DNA from: Vanessa cardui
Taxonomy: Eukaryota; Arthropoda; Insecta; Lepidoptera; Nymphalidae
Length of the DNA: 64,000 nucleotides
Assembly: GCF_905220365.1 (NCBI RefSeq)
Contig: NC_061135.1
Coordinates: forward strand, 2,125,501-2,189,500
Direction: 5' to 3'
A program made the position numbers and the translations under genes. The notes under the pieces were generated by a model that saw only the letters and a list, made by a program, of their open reading frames with translations, did no database searches and had not been told where the DNA came from. This document shows, piece by piece, positions 1 to 11,051 of this stretch; position 1 is the first letter of the stretch; each line of letters opens with the position of its first letter.

Positions 1-2380
1 AACTAGGCCAAGGGATTTGTTGTCATATAAAGTATGCCGAATAGATCTGTTAGTTGAGATAAATGAATGTATTAATATAAATATTTATTAGAAATTCTAC
101 GTGACGAATAAAACACTAATATTGGCCTTGAATAAAACTACGTACAATAAATGACGGATTTAACAAAAGACAATCTTATAAATTTCAGTTAATAATCAGA
201 ATGCTTAGTAAATAAAAAAAACATCTTTCATGACAGAAGAAAAAATTATAGGATAATTTATTTGACGTAATCAATCTTGATTAAATTATTTTTAGCATTA
301 GTTAAATGTTACAATCTATATATTTTGAAATTTGAATAAGTGTAGCAATAGTTAGCCAGAGTTATAAAAGCAGCTACTCAATTTGTTGTTTGAATTTCCA
401 CTATTTAGCTTAATCTTAGCGTTGTTAACGCATTTTAAAACATTAAACACAATTTAAAAAATCGAAATTTATCCTAAATTTTCTTTAAAAAATACTTCCG
501 ATTCGGTTTTATTTAAATTAACCAAACAATGAGTTAAAGCTCAAATAGTCCTTTTTTTGAAAATCAGCTTTTGTTCTTATTTTAAATTTGGCGCGAATTT
601 TCCTCTTTTTTTTTCTGATACCTATAAATATTTTAAATCTAGACTAATTTGTATAAAATATTGTTTTGTAAATATTTTTGGTTTTAATGTTATTTAAATC
701 GATTTTTTATTTTTTTAAATCCTTTACTACATTTTTTCTTACTTCACTTTCACTTAAACCATCTTCTATTTGAACTGTCTTATTTTATAAATATTTCGTT
801 CTTCCAGTTTCGCATGTGTCGAACAATTAGCAAATAGACACGAATCGTGCACTAAAATCGATTGATATTATTTAACCAAAAATACTGTTATTCTATATCT
901 CATTAAAAAAAATTACTAGCATAAATATTGATATTTTGTGATAATCGAATGTTTATAAATCGAAGACCAGTATTGACAATTATTGTTTATGAAAAAAAAA
1001 ATGTAAATACTATATGAATTTTTGTTTTAGTATAAGTTAAAAATGCACGCCATCAAAGTTTCTATATGAGGTAAAATTAAACTTATTATTTTAGGACGTT
1101 AATTATTGTAATGACCTGTCTACAGAACGTTTGTAAATTATTGTATTTCTTATATTTTGATGTGATATTTTGTTAATTGGGCTGTATAATAGTAAAATAA
1201 AAATGGTATTATTTATTTGTGTGCTTATTCTGCAACGGCCCGAGCAAATACTAAATACTTCTTACCTGTCAGGACGAGAAATTTATTGGAAGTGATTTTA
1301 TATTTTAATGATAATTAATATTTATTATCCTTAATGAAATTTTCATTTGTTACTGCATAGTCTTCTGGTGTCAAGATTTAATGATTAAAATTATTTTTTA
1401 AATTAAAAAAATAATAATGAACATCATTTTTCAATCATTTAATTTATTATAATTATTTTAGTCAAGAGAACTGCGCAGTGGAAGTACATAATTATAATTA
1501 ACCTCGTCCGTGATAACCCGCGAATTGATGGACGCGTGTGCGCTTTACACTTTGCTCTACAACCATAAATTACTTATACGTCTTTGCAATTCCGCACATT
1601 TATGACACAGATAATGTTTGGAACTCAAACTCAACTCAAACTCAAATTAAAAGGTAATAGAAAAAGATATCTCTTGCAATATAATAAAAGAGTGTATACT
1701 TTATGTTTAACTAGCGACCCGCTCCGGTTTCGCACGGGTATATAATATAATAATACTGATACTAAATATACTACAGAATTTGTTTATTATGACATCGCAG
1801 TAGAATATTCTAAAATTGTCAACGTTACTTTACTGTATTGTCCACGTATTATATAGAAAAACCTTCTTCTCGAATCATTCTATCTATTAAAAAAAAAACG
1901 CATCAAAATCCGTTACGTTATTTTGAATAGGGACAGACAACGGTAAAGTACTATGTAATGATTATTTAAAAAAAAGTTTTAATAGGCAGAAAGCAATGCC
2001 TACCCTAACATCGTCTTCAAACTCAAAATTTGATATTGGTGTCCAGACATATATATAAAAAGGAAAGCCTTTGTTGGATTTGAATTAGAGATATAGAGAC
2101 TTGTATACATAATTGTATACAGAAATGTGAATAAACTTAACAATTCAAAGATTTTAAGTTTTTGCATACCATATACACAATACAACAATATACATCAGGA
2201 AATTAAACAAAAAAACTGTATAACATGATATGTACATTTGCATGCATGGAATAAAAGGCCTTTTTTATTTATTTATTTATTATACGTCAGAAAATTATAT
2301 TTTCAAAAACGAATAATAGCTTGTTATATAAGGAACAAGTCTTTAGAAGTGAGATCAACCTTAGTCACAATATTTAATTT
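1..2380. other. AT-rich spacer with no gene seen
   Basis: Strongly AT-rich with no credible coding exon. Bases about 1711-1960 resemble the decayed 3' end of a dispersed retroelement: an ACTAGCGACCCGCTCCGG-like start, then a stretch reading CATCAAAATCCGTTACGTTA, then GGGACAGACAA. The part next to 2380 probably holds the 3' UTR of the minus-strand Dcp2 gene. Short open frames here have biased composition and are not reported as genes. Confidence 0.6.
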
Positions 2381-4870
2381 TCAAGTAAGACATTCCAAGA
2401 TGGCGCGTCTATCAAATTTAAAGTTGGCCCAAGATGGTGCGACGAAGTTCAAATACGCACTTTCTTCAACATCTTCTGCCGGACTGTTATCTTTTAATAA
2501 GGGAGAGAAATTACTAGTATGTGTATTTTGGGGCGTGAAAAGTTGACGTTTCGTCATTTTCCCGCTCTTTTTCGGATTGGCGCCATTGTTACCATTCGCC
2601 TTCGTATTTGAATGGTTACCGTGATTATTACTTGTATATTTGTGTCCAGAATTCTGCTGGTACTCCTGTATTTCATTCTGCAGACCTTGTGAGATTGTTT
2701 TGTTCTTTGTTTTACACGATTCAATGTCGCCCATTGATTTGTGTCTCGTTCGTCTGCCTACTTTTAGATTTCTTTCAACGACCCATCGTCTCATCCTTTT
2801 AACAAATGGCAGCACCATGAAAAACGCGTTGGGGCTGACACCCATTTTCACTTTGGGTGTCATATCCTTCCTGTTTGCCGGTAGGTCGGCTAGTGGGAAC
2901 CATTCACAGGCCTTTATTTCGTTTCTCGTTCGCGGCTGGAACTTGGTATCGCGTGGTATATTCGCAATGATGTACAAGCGGACGATTTGATCGTGTATCA
3001 TCGCTTCAATATAATCTTGTTTATTAATTAGATTGCTTATATCAAATCCAGTCTCCTCTAGCACCTTCAATGAGATAATGACAAATTAATACATAGATTG
3101 TCAACCATAAATAGTTCTTACTAATTATTTTGTAGTAGAAATATGCATAATATATAAGGTGTTACCTCTCTAGCAGCACACTTCCATGGCTCCTCATCCT
3201 CATTCACTTTGCCCTTAGGGAACCCCCAGGATGCCTTGGTCCAGTAAGACTGTACAAGCAGCACATGGGACAGTTCAGTGTCAAGGAGGATAGCTCCATA
3301 TGTTGGTACTGTCTGTTTGTATTCACGCCAATTATCCAACACTTCATCAAGATTGCTGATATGCTCTCGTAGTTGAGGGACATGCTGGAATTTAATAGTC
3401 AAAGTCAATAATCTTTATTCGATATAGGAAACATTAAGACTTGCTTATTGATAGTCAAAAATATATCACCAGTTAGGAAATTAATTGGACCTTGAGGAAT
3501 CAGAAAAGAAAGTAAGCAAGTTTTTTCTTGAACATGTCATTTTCACAACTATTGTTTACATACTATTACAATTAACATATTTTTGTTATTAATGTATTTC
3601 AAAACTGGTGATCATCTCAATAATTAGTTATATCTCGGTAGAATATACTTTCCTAAACACTTAATTGTAAAATGACGATTCAAAAGTGCTTATTCTTTTT
3701 ACTAACATTACCTTTTTAAAACACATTTCAGAACAAACTAAGTCAATATAACCAACCTGACTATAAAAAGATATTATAGATGATTTTTATCAAAAGATGT
3801 GTTTAAAACTTACTATAATATATTTATGAAAATTAAAAACAATCTCAACTCCAAAGTAAAATCACAACATAATTATTGTGCAAACTGCAATTATGTTGCA
3901 ATCTGACTTTCAATCAATCTGATTCTCAACATTTAGAAATCATTATTATTGCTGATATTATAAATGACATTTTTTGTACATATTTAACAAATGCACTCTA
4001 AACATCATTATCTGATGGGATGGAAATTTGACAGAATACAGATTTCTATATACTTTTTGAGTCTCTGTTTTACTACCCCACAAAGCACTAAGTGTAGTGC
4101 ACTAAGTTTATGGATAGAAAAATTTGCTAACTTTTATGTTATTGGTTCCCTGAAATTAAACCCAGGATGGAAAGATTGGCAGCTTATGACTGCAAGACCA
4201 ACATATCTATCCATTTAAAATTATGTATTGGAAAATGATTCATATTAGATACTTATTAGATTTTTTTTATTGGAAACTTAACAGAAGTATGTATTAATGA
4301 AAATATGTATACCTGAAATATATGTGCCGCAAAGTCCCGAATACCACATGGATTAAGTCTCTTACTCTCATCAGTACAATAATAGTCCAAGTAGAACCAG
4401 TGGGCCAACTCAATTTGGAAGCAGATTCGAACCAAGTTGCCTCTGTCTTCTTGAGGCAGGTTGATTATGAATCGGCTGTCAAAAGACTTTAGATCAAAAC
4501 AAGATCTTCAGTTTCAAATAGGTCAAGGTATAAGACAATTGGAAAATATTAAATAGTATGTTACATATCTTTGACGAGTGTCCGTTTTACATTCAAAAGT
4601 AATATAAAATAGAATGTGAAAAATAAAACTTTTCACTACGCGTTTAATCAATTATTAGGCACTTGTTTCCTTTAGGTTTTTGTTATAACATAACCAAAAA
4701 AGTATGATGTTCGAATTCAAAGTTTGACATTCTTATATTTATTTTCCAAAACCAGACGTTTTTAGATTTTGTATTATTTAAATTTCGTTTAATTACCTGC
4801 ATAGATCATCTAATATTTCAATTGGAATGGAGTGTTTCCCCTGACGTGAACTATTGTCTGCTGTAGCCAT
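2381..4870 (-). CDS. Dcp2: mRNA-decapping enzyme 2 (Dcp2)
   Basis: Nudix hydrolase that removes the 5' m7G cap of mRNA in the cytoplasm (P-bodies), together with Dcp1, before 5'-3' decay. Four coding exons in transcript order: 4870-4797, 4475-4313, 3384-3166, 3064-2381. All junctions are GT-AG and in phase, giving about 379 aa. The N-terminal regulatory (Box A) region is residues 1 to about 90. The Nudix domain follows, with the complete Nudix box G-x5-E-x7-R-E-V-x-E-E-T-G split by the last intron: the box runs from GKVNEDE into CAARE, and VLEETGF begins the last exon. The long C-terminal part is low-complexity, rich in N, K and S, and ends in FDRRAILECLT, likely a short interaction motif. 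The start was chosen because this ATG opens the first in-phase exon. The gene is divergent from syntaxin-18. Identity is nearly certain from the Nudix and Box A sequence. Confidence 0.95.
3402..3480 (-). repeat. Fragment of a dispersed SINE-like repeat
   Basis: Lies in a Dcp2 intron. It shares the pattern AATCTTTATTC...CTTGCTTATTGATAGTC with fuller copies at about 31755-31900 and, in the opposite sense, 34007-34148. Only the terminal part is recognisable. Confidence 0.4.
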
Positions 4871-5482
4871 ATTCTTGATTTATTAAAAATTTAACTCTAA
4901 AAAAGTCCTAAACAATGTAATTTAAAAATAGTAGACTATTTAACTATTAGCAAATGATTACTGCAAAATCGTAAAGTTTTTAATAAAAAGAATCTTACTT
5001 TTTTGTACCCACAGTATATACGCATTATTGTTTTGTTTGTCAATAGCAATGTTGCTAGCGCTAAGCGCTGGAATAGTACAACAAGAGTATAAAATTACAT
5101 AAATATGTATTTATAAACCTCATGTAGTTTAAATATCTATTGGATACATATATACAGATATAAATAACTGTATCAAAACTCTTAACAAAACATCTGAATA
5201 GTTCCATGGAATAAGAGTTGCTTGGTAGAGATTTTATTCGATGTATTAACATGAAACATATTATCATTTTATTAATACAAAAACAAAATATGATATTTTC
5301 CAAAAAAAAAAAGATAATATTTAACCATTCTATGCTCGGAATAATAATAGACATTCTTGTATAAATTTTTCTTTGTGCGTTTTTTAATATCATATTGTAT
5401 TTACTACACTGTCAATTTGACAAGTATTAACCAACGTCACTCGCAAAATACGAATTGTTTCGTCTAGCATAAGTTTAGGATT
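4871..5482. promoter_or_regulatory. Divergent promoter region of Dcp2 and syntaxin-18
   Basis: The two genes are head to head. Without the retrotransposon at 5483-11021 only about 620 bp would separate their start codons, so this stretch most likely held both promoters. No TATA box is obvious. The role is inferred from layout. The right edge is the 5' copy of the retrotransposon target-site duplication (5471-5482). Confidence 0.45.
5471..5482 (+). repeat. 5' target-site duplication of the LINE
   Basis: AAGTTTAGGATT, identical to 11022-11033 directly after the poly-A tail. The flanks differ beyond these 12 bases (t/a on the left, g/t on the right), so this marks the host insertion site. Confidence 0.9.
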
Positions 5483-5698
5483 GTTTTTTTTCGCTTGCGT
5501 TAGCTTTGGTTGACACACGTGTTAGTGAGATATCTGTGTTTTTATATTAATTCTGTGTAACTTTTTTATGAATTTTCAGTGCAAATAGTTTAATTTTATG
5601 GTTTCTGGGTTTTACTAACATAATTCGGTTTCGGTAAGTGTTATTTACTTTTGATTATAGTTATAGTATATTAGTTAAGTTACAGTAGTTAGTTTATA

Positions 5699-7117
5699 AT
5701 GGATGTTGATCCACCTCCCGAACCTCCTGATCCCGGGGGTTCAGAATGTCAAACTGATCCTCCAACATCCTCTTCTCGCAAACGCTCCGGCGATAAGTCT
5801 TCTTGCTCTCCTGATTCCTCTTCAAAGAAAACAGTTATCCACCCTTCTACCGCTAGTGCCTCTATCCAGAATGTTTATGTTAATCCTTCCTTTATTGATG
5901 GCCCAAAAAGTTACACGGATGACGACAAAGGTCCCTTCATTGTCCACGTCTCTCGGGAAGTAGCTGATCCAGCTGCAGGTAATTCAATTAGAGCCATTAA
6001 ATTCGGACAATTTCTTCATAAGCACAAGATTGGTTCTATTATGAATGATGGTGTCAAAAATGTTGGAAGGAACAAAATTGAAATTCAGTTTGCTTCAGCA
6101 CAAGCTGCAAATAGTTTTTTAAAGAACCCAGTCTTAGCATTGTGTAAGTATACGGCTAGCCTTCCTACTTATAACATTACCAGAATGGGACTAATAAAAG
6201 GCATCCCAGTGGACTGGTCTATGGAGGATCTCATTGAATCAATTGAGCTTCCTCATGGATGTGGGGAAGTAATAAAATTGAGGCGTCTTAACCGGAAGAC
6301 TATTAACGAAGGAGTTGTGTCTTGGGTACCAACTCAATCGGTAGTCATAACTTTTAAAGGTCAAATCCTTCCTAGCAAAATATATTCATTTCATACATCC
6401 CTTCCCGTTGAAATATACAATCTCCCCACAATAATATGTTTAAACTGTTGTCGTTATGGCCACGTTCGGACTCAGTGTAGATCTACTCCCAGGTGCTTTA
6501 AATGTTCTCAATCTCATACGGGTGATTCGTGTGAGGTTATTAAAGATAATTCTACATGTTTACATTGTTCTGGCAAACACTTTGCCACAGATAAGGATTG
6601 CCCTGAGTATTCTCGTCAGCAATCAATTAAAATTGTAATGGCACAAGATAATGTCTCATACATGGAAGCTGCCTCTCGCTTCCCTAATGTCCGCAGATCC
6701 TATGCTGAGGTAGCAAAAGAGTTGTTCTCTGTTCCTGCATACGTCCCACCCACCCCTGGTCCTTCGAGGTCCACCCCTAGTCCTACTAAATCTTACAGAC
6801 AAACCGTTGTCCGCTCTCCCTCCCCTAGACTTCCTCAAGGAAAGGGGTATGATAAACATGCCCATCAGGCCATAGTTGCCAATTGCCCCTCCTCCTCTCC
6901 TAATGGTTGCGCTCTAAACGTTCCTCAGCCTTCCCCACCTAATAATAATCCTAATTTATTGGAATTACTCACCAAAATCCTCCTAAATATCCTCAGTACA
7001 TGTAATGATGTCCCATTACCGTCCAACGTTGCCAATGATTTATCCCAGCTATTTACAATCCTTAATAATGGCCCCAATCAGATTCCTTCAATGGAACTGT
7101 CAAAGCGTCCGTCGTAA
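5699..7117 (+). CDS. LINE ORF1, Gag-like protein with zinc knuckles
   Basis: 472-aa RNA-binding structural protein of the retrotransposon, expected to coat the element RNA. The N-terminus is proline- and serine-rich and disordered. A region at about residues 90-230 resembles the domain that precedes zinc knuckles in Jockey/I-type Gag proteins. Three CCHC-type knuckles follow at about 245-305; visible cysteine clusters start at CLNCCRYGH, CFKCSQSH and CLHCSGKHF. The C-terminus is again proline- and serine-rich. The ORF overlaps ORF2, which is in another frame. No stop or frameshift interrupts it. Confidence 0.88.
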   Translation: MDVDPPPEPPDPGGSECQTDPPTSSSRKRSGDKSSCSPDSSSKKTVIHPSTASASIQNVYVNPSFIDGPKSYTDDDKGPFIVHVSREVADPAAGNSIRAIKFGQFLHKHKIGSIMNDGVKNVGRNKIEIQFASAQAANSFLKNPVLALCKYTASLPTYNITRMGLIKGIPVDWSMEDLIESIELPHGCGEVIKLRRLNRKTINEGVVSWVPTQSVVITFKGQILPSKIYSFHTSLPVEIYNLPTIICLNCCRYGHVRTQCRSTPRCFKCSQSHTGDSCEVIKDNSTCLHCSGKHFATDKDCPEYSRQQSIKIVMAQDNVSYMEAASRFPNVRRSYAEVAKELFSVPAYVPPTPGPSRSTPSPTKSYRQTVVRSPSPRLPQGKGYDKHAHQAIVANCPSSSPNGCALNVPQPSPPNNNPNLLELLTKILLNILSTCNDVPLPSNVANDLSQLFTILNNGPNQIPSMELSKRPS

Positions 7118-10100
7118 GAAACCTGAACTCCTCTCACTTATTAATTCATTTAAACCTGTCATTATTGCCATCTCTGAGACATGGCTGATTCCCGGCTCTC
7201 GTTTTCGGGTACCGGGTTTCTCCTGTTTGAGGGATGACAGAAATGATGGGTATGCAGGTTGTGCCATCTTGATCAGGCACTCCATTCCTTTCTCCCAAAT
7301 TTCCTTACCTCCTTTTAGCCAGCAAATCAATGCTGTAGCTATCAAAGCCTTCAACATCTCCTTTTTATCTATCTACATTCCTCATCCTAACCCTTCACTT
7401 GTTCCTGAATTACACTCCATTTTTTCTTCCCTCCCAAGCCCTGTTCTTGTTATGGGGGATTTTAATGCCCACCATACATTATGGGGTTCCTATTTCTGTG
7501 ATGGATTTGCCCCCTTGTTGGTGGACATTATTGATGATGTAAACTTTTGCATTCTCAATGATGGTTCGCCGACTCGTAGGGTTTATCCTAATCAGAATCC
7601 TAATTCTGCTATTGATTTATCCATAGCCTCCCCATCCCTTTCCTCTCAAATATCTTGGAATATCCTCCCATCTACGTTTGGTAGCGACCATTTCCCTATC
7701 CTTCTTTCATTAAACAACAGATCCATTGCTCCATCCAAATTATCCCCACTTCTAAAATATAGGCTTAATAATGCTAACTGGTCAGGATACTCTAACTCTA
7801 TTGATGTCATGTTAAGCTCTCTCCCTGATTTTGTGAATGGTGAAAATGCTCTTGCTTACTACGAGCTTTTTCTTAATATTATTAAATCCTCCGCTGATTC
7901 CCATTTCCCACAAAAAAATCTTAATAAAAAATTTTGCATCTCTCCGCCTTGGTGGGATGAAGAGTGTTATTCCTTAGTCCAACAGAGATCTGAAGCCGAA
8001 GAGTCATATAATGTATCTATGACTCCACAAAATTTTATCAAATATCAGCATATAGATGCCAAAATTAAAAAACTATTTTCCAGAAAGAAAAAACAGGGTT
8101 GGACCAATTTCTGTGAATCCCTTAGTCCTCGGTCTCCCCCTCAAACAGTTTGGAGAAATCTTAAGAGATTTCGTCGCTCCCTTGATTCTGATAACCCAAA
8201 CGCCTATAATCCGTCCGTATGGCTTAATGATTTTACTACCAAACTTGCACCCCCCTTTGTTCCATGCCAGGATAGTTTTATAAATTTTACTCAATCATCT
8301 ACCTCAGATGATATGGATAGTCCGTTTACTATCTCAGAGCTACACACAGCTCTGAACGGACTGAAGGACTCGTCACCAGGGGAAGATGGCGTGCCCTACT
8401 CCTTTATAATAAACCTCAGTGATAAAGCTAAATGCGTCTATCTGAATATAATTAATGCTTTTTTCTCAACAGGAATCGTCCCGGAATCTTGGAAGTCCCA
8501 AATTATTATCCCCATACTAAAACCGGGAAAAAGCCCTTTGGACCCCAATTCTTATAGACCCATTGCTTTATCGTCTACACTAGTGAAAGTTACTGAACAT
8601 CTCCTAAAAAACCGTTTGGAATGGATAATGGAAAGCAGAAATATTCTCTCGCCCTCTCAATTTGGCTTTCGAAAGGGTTTGAGCACTCTTGATAGTCTCA
8701 GCATTCTTACGACAGACATTCGAATAGCCTTCTCTAACGGAGAGTACCTTGTGGGTGTTTTTCTAGATATTACTTCTGCATATGATAATGTTCTTCTTCC
8801 GGTACTCAGGCAAAAATTGCAACAGCTGAGTATCCCTCCGAGGATTACTCATTTCATATGTAATCTGCTTTTTTGCAGATCAATTTCTGTTAAATACCAA
8901 AATTGTATTCTTCCCCCCAGGCTTGTCTGGAAAGGTCTCCCGCAAGGTTCAGTCCTTAGCCCTCTGCTTTATAGCATTTATACCCATGATCTCGAATTGT
9001 CTGTGAATAATTTCTGTAACATACTTCAATATGCTGATGACATCGTTTTATATTTTAAATCTACATCTGTTGAAAATTTAACTTTGCGATTAAACTCTGC
9101 TTTGCATTATCTTGACCTATGGCTCTCTGACCATGGCCTGTCTTTGTCTATTGATAAGACTCAGGCAGTTGTGTTCACTAGAAAAAGACAAATTCCTGTC
9201 TTCGACTTGTTTTTTGGGGATCAACGCATCAACTTTGCCAACAAGACGAAATTTCTAGGCATTATTCTCGACAACAAACTGAATGGAATTTGTCACTCTG
9301 AGCATGTTATTAAAAAATGTGAAAAGGGTATTAACGTCCTTAGAGCAGTCTCAGGAGTCTGGTGGGGAGCTCACCCCTATTCTCTTAAACTACTGTACAA
9401 TGCAATAGTTCGTAGTCATTTAGACTACGGACTATTTGTCTTAGAACCACTTAATAAATCCGTTTCTGAAAAACTTAATAAAATTCAATACAAATGCCTC
9501 AGAATAATCCTAGGAGCTATGAAAACTACTCCCACTAACGCTCTGCAGGTTGAATGTGTTGATCCTCCGCTTCAACTGAGAAGACAATTTTTATGCGACC
9601 GTTTTGTAGTAAAATCTTTACAGTTATCCTCTCATCCTCTTTGGTCCCGTCTAAGCGAACTGTCCCAACTCTGCGTTCGCTCTAGAAGTCTATCCTTATT
9701 ATTAGACAGTTTTTTTAAATTTACTACACTCCCACATCCTATTTTAAGATTCCAGTCAAATCCTCTTTTTTCCACTCCATTTAGATCTCTAGTCTATAAT
9801 CCGTCAATCATTACAGATCTTGGTCTTATTAAAGGGGCCCCTGATACAAACTCTAAATTTCAAAGATTTCTTCATCAAAATTGGTCAAATCATTTACTTA
9901 TATTTACTGATGCCTCTAAACTATCCCCTGAAAGCTGCGTCGGCTCAGCCTGTTGGATCCCCAAATTCAAAATTGTCCTTCAATTTAAATCCCCTCCTGA
10001 ATCATCCATCTTTACCGGTGAAGCGATTGCAATTTTAGAAGCCATCGTTTTTGTCCACTCCCATGACCTCAGACACACGATAATTTTGACAGACTCTTTG

Positions 10101-10760
10101 AGTTGTCTGTTGGCAATTAAGGAAAATCCGTTTCGTAGTAAACGAAAGTTTTTCATCATCCTTAAGATCAGGGAAGCATTGTTTTCTTGTCATCAAAAAG
10201 GGCTAGATTTATCGCTTGTCTGGATACCAAGCCATTCTGGTATTCCCGACAACGATGCAGCAGATTCATTTGCTAAATCTGCGATATCGACTGGCTCTCT
10301 TGATCATTTTAAAAACTCAACACAGGACTTGTGTGCTCTACCGAAAATTCATCTTGTTAAATCCTGGAACTCTGTTTGGGAAGTTTCATCAAAATCTAAA
10401 GGTAGATTTTACGCAAGTCTACAACCAGTTATTCCGAGGCGACCTTGGTTTTCTCATCACAGGCAAGCTAAACGTTGGGTCACCACAACTATCTGCCGTT
10501 TACGCCTTGGACATGCATGTACGCCCGTTCATCTTTGTAAAATTAGAGTTAGAGATCACTCTTTGTGTGAATGTGGCCTTGACGAAGGTTCCTTATCCCA
10601 TATACTGTTTTCTTGCCCCAATCTCCTCCACCCCGTATATGACGTTCTCCCTCCCAAAGTTCCTCGCCCTATTAATGTTGAATGTTTGTTAATGTATGTG
10701 TTTAGTCCACTTTGTAAATTTTTATGTAAATATATTGAGCGTAATAAAATTAAGTTGTAA
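7068..10760 (+). CDS. LINE ORF2: endonuclease, reverse transcriptase, RNase H
   Basis: About 1230 aa from the ATG at 7068, in frame just before the endonuclease start FLQWNCQS; an upstream in-frame ATG at 7005 is less likely. Domains in order: an endonuclease/exonuclease/phosphatase domain at about 1-230, with NCQS, SETW, GDFNAHH and a terminal SDH; a reverse transcriptase at about 450-750, with GFRKG, LDITSAYD, GLPQGSVLSPLL and the catalytic YADD; an RNase H at about 940-1090, with FTDAS, E in GEAIAIL, LTDS and a final D in DNDAAD; and a C-terminal cysteine cluster around CECGLDEG. ORF1 and ORF2 overlap by 50 nt in different frames, so ORF2 is probably translated by reinitiation or frameshift. 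All key catalytic residues are present. Confidence 0.93.
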   Translation: MAPIRFLQWNCQSVRRKKPELLSLINSFKPVIIAISETWLIPGSRFRVPGFSCLRDDRNDGYAGCAILIRHSIPFSQISLPPFSQQINAVAIKAFNISFLSIYIPHPNPSLVPELHSIFSSLPSPVLVMGDFNAHHTLWGSYFCDGFAPLLVDIIDDVNFCILNDGSPTRRVYPNQNPNSAIDLSIASPSLSSQISWNILPSTFGSDHFPILLSLNNRSIAPSKLSPLLKYRLNNANWSGYSNSIDVMLSSLPDFVNGENALAYYELFLNIIKSSADSHFPQKNLNKKFCISPPWWDEECYSLVQQRSEAEESYNVSMTPQNFIKYQHIDAKIKKLFSRKKKQGWTNFCESLSPRSPPQTVWRNLKRFRRSLDSDNPNAYNPSVWLNDFTTKLAPPFVPCQDSFINFTQSSTSDDMDSPFTISELHTALNGLKDSSPGEDGVPYSFIINLSDKAKCVYLNIINAFFSTGIVPESWKSQIIIPILKPGKSPLDPNSYRPIALSSTLVKVTEHLLKNRLEWIMESRNILSPSQFGFRKGLSTLDSLSILTTDIRIAFSNGEYLVGVFLDITSAYDNVLLPVLRQKLQQLSIPPRITHFICNLLFCRSISVKYQNCILPPRLVWKGLPQGSVLSPLLYSIYTHDLELSVNNFCNILQYADDIVLYFKSTSVENLTLRLNSALHYLDLWLSDHGLSLSIDKTQAVVFTRKRQIPVFDLFFGDQRINFANKTKFLGIILDNKLNGICHSEHVIKKCEKGINVLRAVSGVWWGAHPYSLKLLYNAIVRSHLDYGLFVLEPLNKSVSEKLNKIQYKCLRIILGAMKTTPTNALQVECVDPPLQLRRQFLCDRFVVKSLQLSSHPLWSRLSELSQLCVRSRSLSLLLDSFFKFTTLPHPILRFQSNPLFSTPFRSLVYNPSIITDLGLIKGAPDTNSKFQRFLHQNWSNHLLIFTDASKLSPESCVGSACWIPKFKIVLQFKSPPESSIFTGEAIAILEAIVFVHSHDLRHTIILTDSLSCLLAIKENPFRSKRKFFIILKIREALFSCHQKGLDLSLVWIPSHSGIPDNDAADSFAKSAISTGSLDHFKNSTQDLCALPKIHLVKSWNSVWEVSSKSKGRFYASLQPVIPRRPWFSHHRQAKRWVTTTICRLRLGHACTPVHLCKIRVRDHSLCECGLDEGSLSHILFSCPNLLHPVYDVLPPKVPRPINVECLLMYVFSPLCKFLCKYIERNKIKL

Positions 10761-11021
10761 ATATTTTTGTGATCGTTCTTATTTGATGTCTTAATAATAT
10801 TGTAATATGTTTATCTAATTATTTATATATTGTATTGTTTTAGGTTATGGGTTAACAGAGAGTCTACTACTATTGTGCCCTAAAAATTAATTTAAGCCTG
10901 CAATCTCGACCGCACCGTTCAATCTCCATCGTGTCTTCTCCATCGCACGTGACATTGGCGAAATAATCTGTGCTCTCTTGGCACAAATAAAAGCCATATA
11001 TTAAAAAAAAAAAAAAAAAAA

Positions 11022-11033
11022 AAGTTTAGGATT
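11022..11033 (+). repeat. 3' target-site duplication of the LINE
   Basis: AAGTTTAGGATT, the second copy of 5471-5482. The first two A bases could also belong to the poly-A tail. Only 18 bp separate it from the syntaxin-18 ATG. Confidence 0.9.
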
Positions 11034-11051
11034 TTAATTTAATATAACAAA

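Larger units (their letters stand above)
5483..11021 (+). mobile_element. Full-length non-LTR retrotransposon with RNase H (I/LOA-like)
   Basis: About 5.5 kb between 12-bp target-site duplications. It has a 216-bp 5' UTR, two long uninterrupted ORFs, a 3' UTR of about 240 bp and a poly-A tail at about 11003-11021. ORF2 has an N-terminal apurinic-like endonuclease, a reverse transcriptase and a C-terminal RNase H, the layout of the I/LOA/R1-related LINE groups; the precise clade needs a tree. Intact ORFs, identical duplications and a clean A-tail all point to a recent insertion. It sits between the divergent Dcp2 and syntaxin-18 genes, in the same direction as syntaxin-18 and 18 bp before its ATG. 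Confidence 0.93.

Noticed and set aside
5061..5393. 110-codon minus-strand open frame
   Set aside because: Low-complexity I/F/Y-rich translation of AT-rich sequence, with no splice or domain support.
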